From: Coffea arabica
Lineage: Eukaryota; Streptophyta; Magnoliopsida; Gentianales; Rubiaceae
Length of the DNA stretch: 64,000 nucleotides
NCBI RefSeq assembly: GCF_036785885.1
Contig: NC_092323.1
Location: 8,874,501 to 8,938,500, forward strand
Direction of reading: 5' to 3'
The translations under genes were made by a program, and so were the position numbers. The notes below the pieces were generated by a model that saw only the letters and a list, made by a program, of their open reading frames with translations, was not told the origin of the DNA and ran no database searches. Positions within the stretch are counted from its first letter, which is position 1; the number at the start of each line of letters is the position of its first letter. This document shows positions 59,798-64,000 of this stretch, piece by piece.

Positions 59798-62700
59798 TGT
59801 TTTTTTTTTTTTTCGAATAATTTTTTTTACAGTGCTATTCTAGTCTAGGTTACTATTGGGGAAAGTTCCACTTTCCTTTTTCTCTAAGCTACTCGAAAAA
59901 CATCAAAATACACTCAACAACTTTCCAATAAACTATTTTCTTTTATAAAATTAAAAACAAAGGAAAATAGAAAATGGAATTTCACGAACAAAAAAAAAGT
60001 AAGCAATGAATAAAAGCTCACTCACTGGTAGACGTCCGTCACTAATAGCAATAGCTGCAAATTTTTTTCGGCATAATTTCTTTCTTTTCTCTTTTCTGTT
60101 TTCCATTTCCTTCGAAAAGAAGTCATGATGATTCATAGATAGCCTAGATGTTCCTTACAACCTTTTGGAGACATTTGTCTTCATGTGGTGAAGAATAAAG
60201 GAGAGGTTGAATTCCAAGCTTTGCTGTACTTTGATCCCCAGGCTAAGGATCAATAGGTGTTTAGGTGCGCATACAGTTAAATACTCCGTTAATAATGTCA
60301 AACATAAGCTTGGAATTTGGCAGCTTTAGGTTTAGAAAGTGATGAGGGAGTTAATGGATGACTCCCGCCAATTAATTTATCTCACCTAATCAAATTCAAT
60401 ATTGTGTGCCGTGTTGGATTGTGGGTAGCAGCAGCAATTAAGTGTATGTTTGGCTTGGTTAATCACTTCAATATCTAGATTACCATTTCAGTAACACCTC
60501 TACGAATGGAATAGTACTACTTTCTTTACTTCAATCTGTCTTTAATGGCTTAACTCGATCGTTCGTCTCCAATCCATCCATGCAAAATTTCAACTGCGTA
60601 TTGCTTAATTTCTTCAAGTCCATCCATTTTCTGTTCCTTCTCCTGAACTTGAAAGGGCCGGTTAATTCACACCTTAATTCAGTACTTTGGCCATGTGTTT
60701 AGTCTCCATAAATCTGGAACTCCATCAAGATCTTTAACCACAAAAAATGGTCTCAGTACCTGTTCGTGCCCATGCCCATAAATATCTATCATCGTTTATT
60801 TATATTTAATAGTACTACTACTTAACAACGTAGGCTGGAGCCTGGAAGGGAAAGGGAAGCTTCAATCGCTCAATTACTCATCACCATGCATTGAATAGTT
60901 CGGTTATCACTTTTAGTTCAGTTGAAGAGATGGAGTTGGGACCTAACCAGTCCTTTTGCCTCCCGTCACCATCATGCCACTTCATCACCACCATGTTCTG
61001 AAGACTACTGATCCAAAGAGAAGTCGTACTGTATACTATATACCAACAGCTACTTGGATGAAAAAAAAAAAAAAAAGCATAATCTATAGCTAGATCTTAA
61101 ATAACGGCCTGGTTGGTCAAATTGTCTAGTCCAAAATCCAAATTTGACACTGTCCTTTTCCATTTCGTATGTGTCTATTCTCTACCCACCCCCACCCCTA
61201 AGGAAGGGCCTAAACCCCAAACCATCGACTATGTTTAATTTGATTGGGATATTTGAGACCTCAAATGTCACCGGTGACTGGAGTTTGAATGCGACCTTCT
61301 AAGGCCTTTCTCATCTCTTGTCTCCTTCTCAACTATCGGTGTTATTACTTTGATACCTAGCTAGCCAGAACCGGAAGACATGTGTACATATATAGTCCTA
61401 TGGTTGCTTTTGCCTTCAATCTGAACTGGATATCAAAATATATGCCTCACATATATATATATTGATGGACCTCGTACCAAGAAAATTATGCATCGAGGGA
61501 CCATCCTAGCTAACACAACAGCTTCCTTCTTCTGCCAAACTGATAACAAAATAAATACCAAGTATAAGAGAAAACTGATCAAGCTATTTTGAAGGATTAA
61601 CTTGTGCTCCATAAGAGAAAACAAAAGGGCAGAAAAAATGAGACGCTTCGAGATTTTAGGTGTATAATTTGCGTGGTGAATTAATTTACCGGGCCAAGTG
61701 TACACGATGATCAGTGATTACTTCTTTAGACGTCAAAAATGCGTTTGTTGAGGCTAGGATAGAGATGTTCCTAATAATCAGGTCTTGCCACGATCGTGTC
61801 TAGCTTGACTCCTAATTAAAGATGTGAAATATGCTAATCCAAAACGAGTTTGAGTAACTATTATGAGTCTAGATTGATTCTAACTTTTTCACTTTCTAGG
61901 CAACGACTGGAAGCTACGTGCTTCTAATGAGTTTGGATGATTTTTTTTTTTTCTTCTTTCGTCTTATGCAAAATTGAGGGTTCATTACTATGGCTGCATT
62001 AGAGCTGAATGTAAGACATTTTGTTGGCTCCTTGGGATTCCACCCAAAAAAAAAAAAACACAACCATAGGATTCTGGATATAGCAAGTCCGATGGGTATT
62101 GGAACAAATGAACTAATCTTCTTCTGTTTTTGGTTAAAAAAAAATTATCCTTCAATGACTAACTCCATATACGTGCTAGAAACAAGCCGTCTTACAAAGA
62201 GAAAAAAGAGTTCAAATTTTCAGATAGTTATTGTTCTTTGACACTGACAAAATTCAACAAAAAATCTGCATGCAGCAGCACATGAGAAATGCCCTAGGAA
62301 ACAGCAGTAGTCTTTTGCTCTTCCTCTAGACTGAGGGAGATTGACAGGAGGCAGGCTCTACGAAACAAACTGCTTCTTTCTAGCACTAGCACGTACCACT
62401 GTTTCAGTTTTACTATATAAAAATAAAAGAAAAATTCATTTTACTATATTCAAAATATCCCTCATATTTTACCAAATGAATTTTTTCGTTATTCATTTTT
62501 TAAATAATAACTTTATACTCCTTACAAAATTAAGTGGATAAAATTTGATCTCAACATAAGCTTTTGATCAATTTTTACCCTAAATCCATCACGTAACTCA
62601 TACATTATTATTTTTTAGAGGTAAAAAAAAAGTTAGATCCCATTTTTATTCAATCCATATTCATTTTTGTCTCTAAAATAATAAAACTTTATCCAAAGCA

Positions 62701-63240
62701 TATTCATTTATCCCATAAAAGAAGATTGGATCTGATCCAATTTATGTTCATTTTTGTTATTAAAAAAATGGAATATGATTTTTTTTTGTGCATAAAAATG
62801 ACTGTATGTAAGTTACGTAATGATTTTACACTAAAAAGTGATTAAAAAATCTGGGACCAAATTTTGTTAATTTAAATTTATAAGAAACATAAATTTAACA
62901 TTTTAAAATTAAAGGGCAAAAAAAATTATTTAAAAAAATGTAAGGAACATGTTGAACGAATTTTTCAAAATAAAATTCATTCTTCATAAATTTTCAAGTA
63001 ATGTTGGCAAGATGCTGTCAATTTTTCCAGGTTCTACTTGATTGATATGCGGCGGCTCAAGACGACCCACCTTTGGGCGGCCAATAATGGAGAACCATGT
63101 ACAAGCCAATTGACAAGTCTTTGTGTGATCGTTTTCTCTTATGCCACCATTCATTTAAGCGTTTTCTTCTGTCTATGCTCTTCAATTTATACTATTGACT
63201 TACGCAGAACCTGTACAATAGTTTAAGAATTAATTTTAGA
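59798..63240. other. intergenic DNA, no gene recognised
   Basis: AT-rich non-coding DNA with homopolymers and a short AT run at about 61449-61461. The block 62400-63000 is very AT-rich and holds a short palindrome TTGGATCTGATCCAA at about 62727-62741. No open frame shows a recognisable domain. Confidence 0.5.
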
Positions 63241-63731
63241 GGAAACTTTTCGACTGGCCCCTAAACTATTCATTTTACACTGTTTTGACCCTCAACTATA
63301 AATTATCGCAAATAATTCCTTTAAAGAAAAGAATTATTAGTTTAAGAACTTCCGTTAATTTTGGACGCTAAATGTATTGGAATTAGAAGCAAAACCAACC
63401 AAATAGAAAAATCAACGCACAATTTGATTAAAAATCAACTATATTAAGTCAACTAATAACATGGAGTTTAATGTTTCTTCATATTCTTTTACCTTCCACT
63501 TTTTCTAGCCTTGATTTGATAAAATAGTAAAGCCAACAAGACCTCTTGGACTGTTTTCGTAGGTTCATTTTTTGTTTGGTCGATTTTGCCCCAAATTTCA
63601 TCACCTCTAACGACCAAAATTGATGAAAGTTCTTGAAGTAAGTTTTTTTTAAGGACTTATTTGTGACAATTTATAGTTGAAGGGTCAAAACCGTACAAAA
63701 GCAATAAATTAGGGGTTGTTCCAAATGTTCC
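63241..63731. mobile_element. MITE with long terminal inverted repeats (Mutator-like candidate)
   Basis: The left arm 63241-63320 and the right arm about 63651-63731 are inverted copies. Both contain, in order, the equivalents of CCCCTAA, GTTTTGACCCT, CAACTATAAATT and CAAATAA-TCCTT. About 80-bp arms on a 491-bp non-coding element suit a Mutator-like MITE. I did not find a clean 9-bp target duplication next to the arms. Confidence 0.65.
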
Positions 63732-63783
63732 GTGCATGAGCAAATTTTGGATTTTAAATCCAAATGCAAATGAGTTGGGCCTT

Positions 63784-63919
63784 GCTTGGATTGAAGGTTT
63801 TCGTCGGAAAATATTATCGTTTTCCGTGATCACATTTCCCTATCACCTTTTTCCCTCACATATATCAAATCGCTACAGTAATTTTTCCATGAAAAATGAC
63901 GGAAAATGCAATCCAAACA
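63784..63919. mobile_element. MITE copy B, inverted relative to copy A
   Basis: A 136-bp element with ends GCTTGGATTG and GCAATCCAAAC. Its reverse complement aligns across its whole length with the element at 9193-9328, sharing the ATTACTGTAGCGATTTGAT interior and the TTTTCATGGAAAAA block. Non-coding. Confidence 0.72.
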
Positions 63920-64000
63920 CAACCTTATCGTACATCCAATAATAATAGTATATACGCTCTCAATGTATAAAAGATTAATGCATAATTTAAACATCATACA

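Noticed and set aside
1-64000. LTR retrotransposons, CRISPR arrays, rRNA genes, organellar insertions or integrated viral sequence
   Set aside because: No long direct repeats, reverse transcriptase or capsid-like frames, spaced repeats or recognisable organellar genes were seen.

Overview
The window is nuclear DNA from a flowering plant, most likely a woody eudicot. The evidence is split genes with GT-AG introns of roughly 70 to 1,600 bp, AT-rich non-coding DNA, many homopolymers and microsatellites, plant-specific gene families, and small non-autonomous transposons. I cannot name the species. No organellar, viral or bacterial segment was seen, and no LTR retrotransposon was recognised.

Layout. 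Positions 1-128 may hold the 5' end of a minus-strand gene that runs off the left edge. 129-10472 has no recognisable gene; it carries two tRNA-derived SINEs with target-site duplications, a 605-bp hAT-type MITE with a perfect 8-bp target duplication, and a 136-bp MITE. Six well-supported genes follow: a GH35 beta-galactosidase with a C-terminal lectin domain (BGAL3-like, +, 10473-16741); thioredoxin h (-, 17590-19022); an RTE1-homologue membrane protein (RTH-like, -, 21752-22764); a MORC-family ATPase (MORC1/CRT1-like, +, 25353-34610); an FG-GAP membrane protein (NERD1-like, +, 35958-43690); and a SHI/STY zinc-finger transcription factor (-, 54488-56226). A possible small orphan gene lies near 48196-48480. 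From 56227 to the right edge there is the long upstream region of the SHI/STY gene plus more MITEs. All six models were assembled by hand from splice sites and reading-frame continuity. Each closes in frame, at 852, 121, 230, 629, 697 and 377 residues, close to the usual family lengths.

How the genes relate. They do not form a pathway or a cluster: cell-wall galactosidase, cytosolic redox protein, ethylene-receptor-related Golgi/ER protein, chromatin ATPase, secretory-pathway root-growth protein, and an auxin-biosynthesis regulator. The gene order is the main point of interest. It appears to be the unfractionated form of two duplicated Arabidopsis segments: chromosome 3 (TRX1-RTH-NERD1-STY1, At3g51030-At3g51060) and chromosome 4 (STY2-MORC-BGAL3, At4g36260-At4g36360), interleaved in compatible order. 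I found no convincing new biological system. The points most worth a second look are this interleaved synteny, an 85-bp tandem duplication across a MORC splice donor, a second MORC donor embedded in a TC microsatellite, and several structurally intact small transposons.
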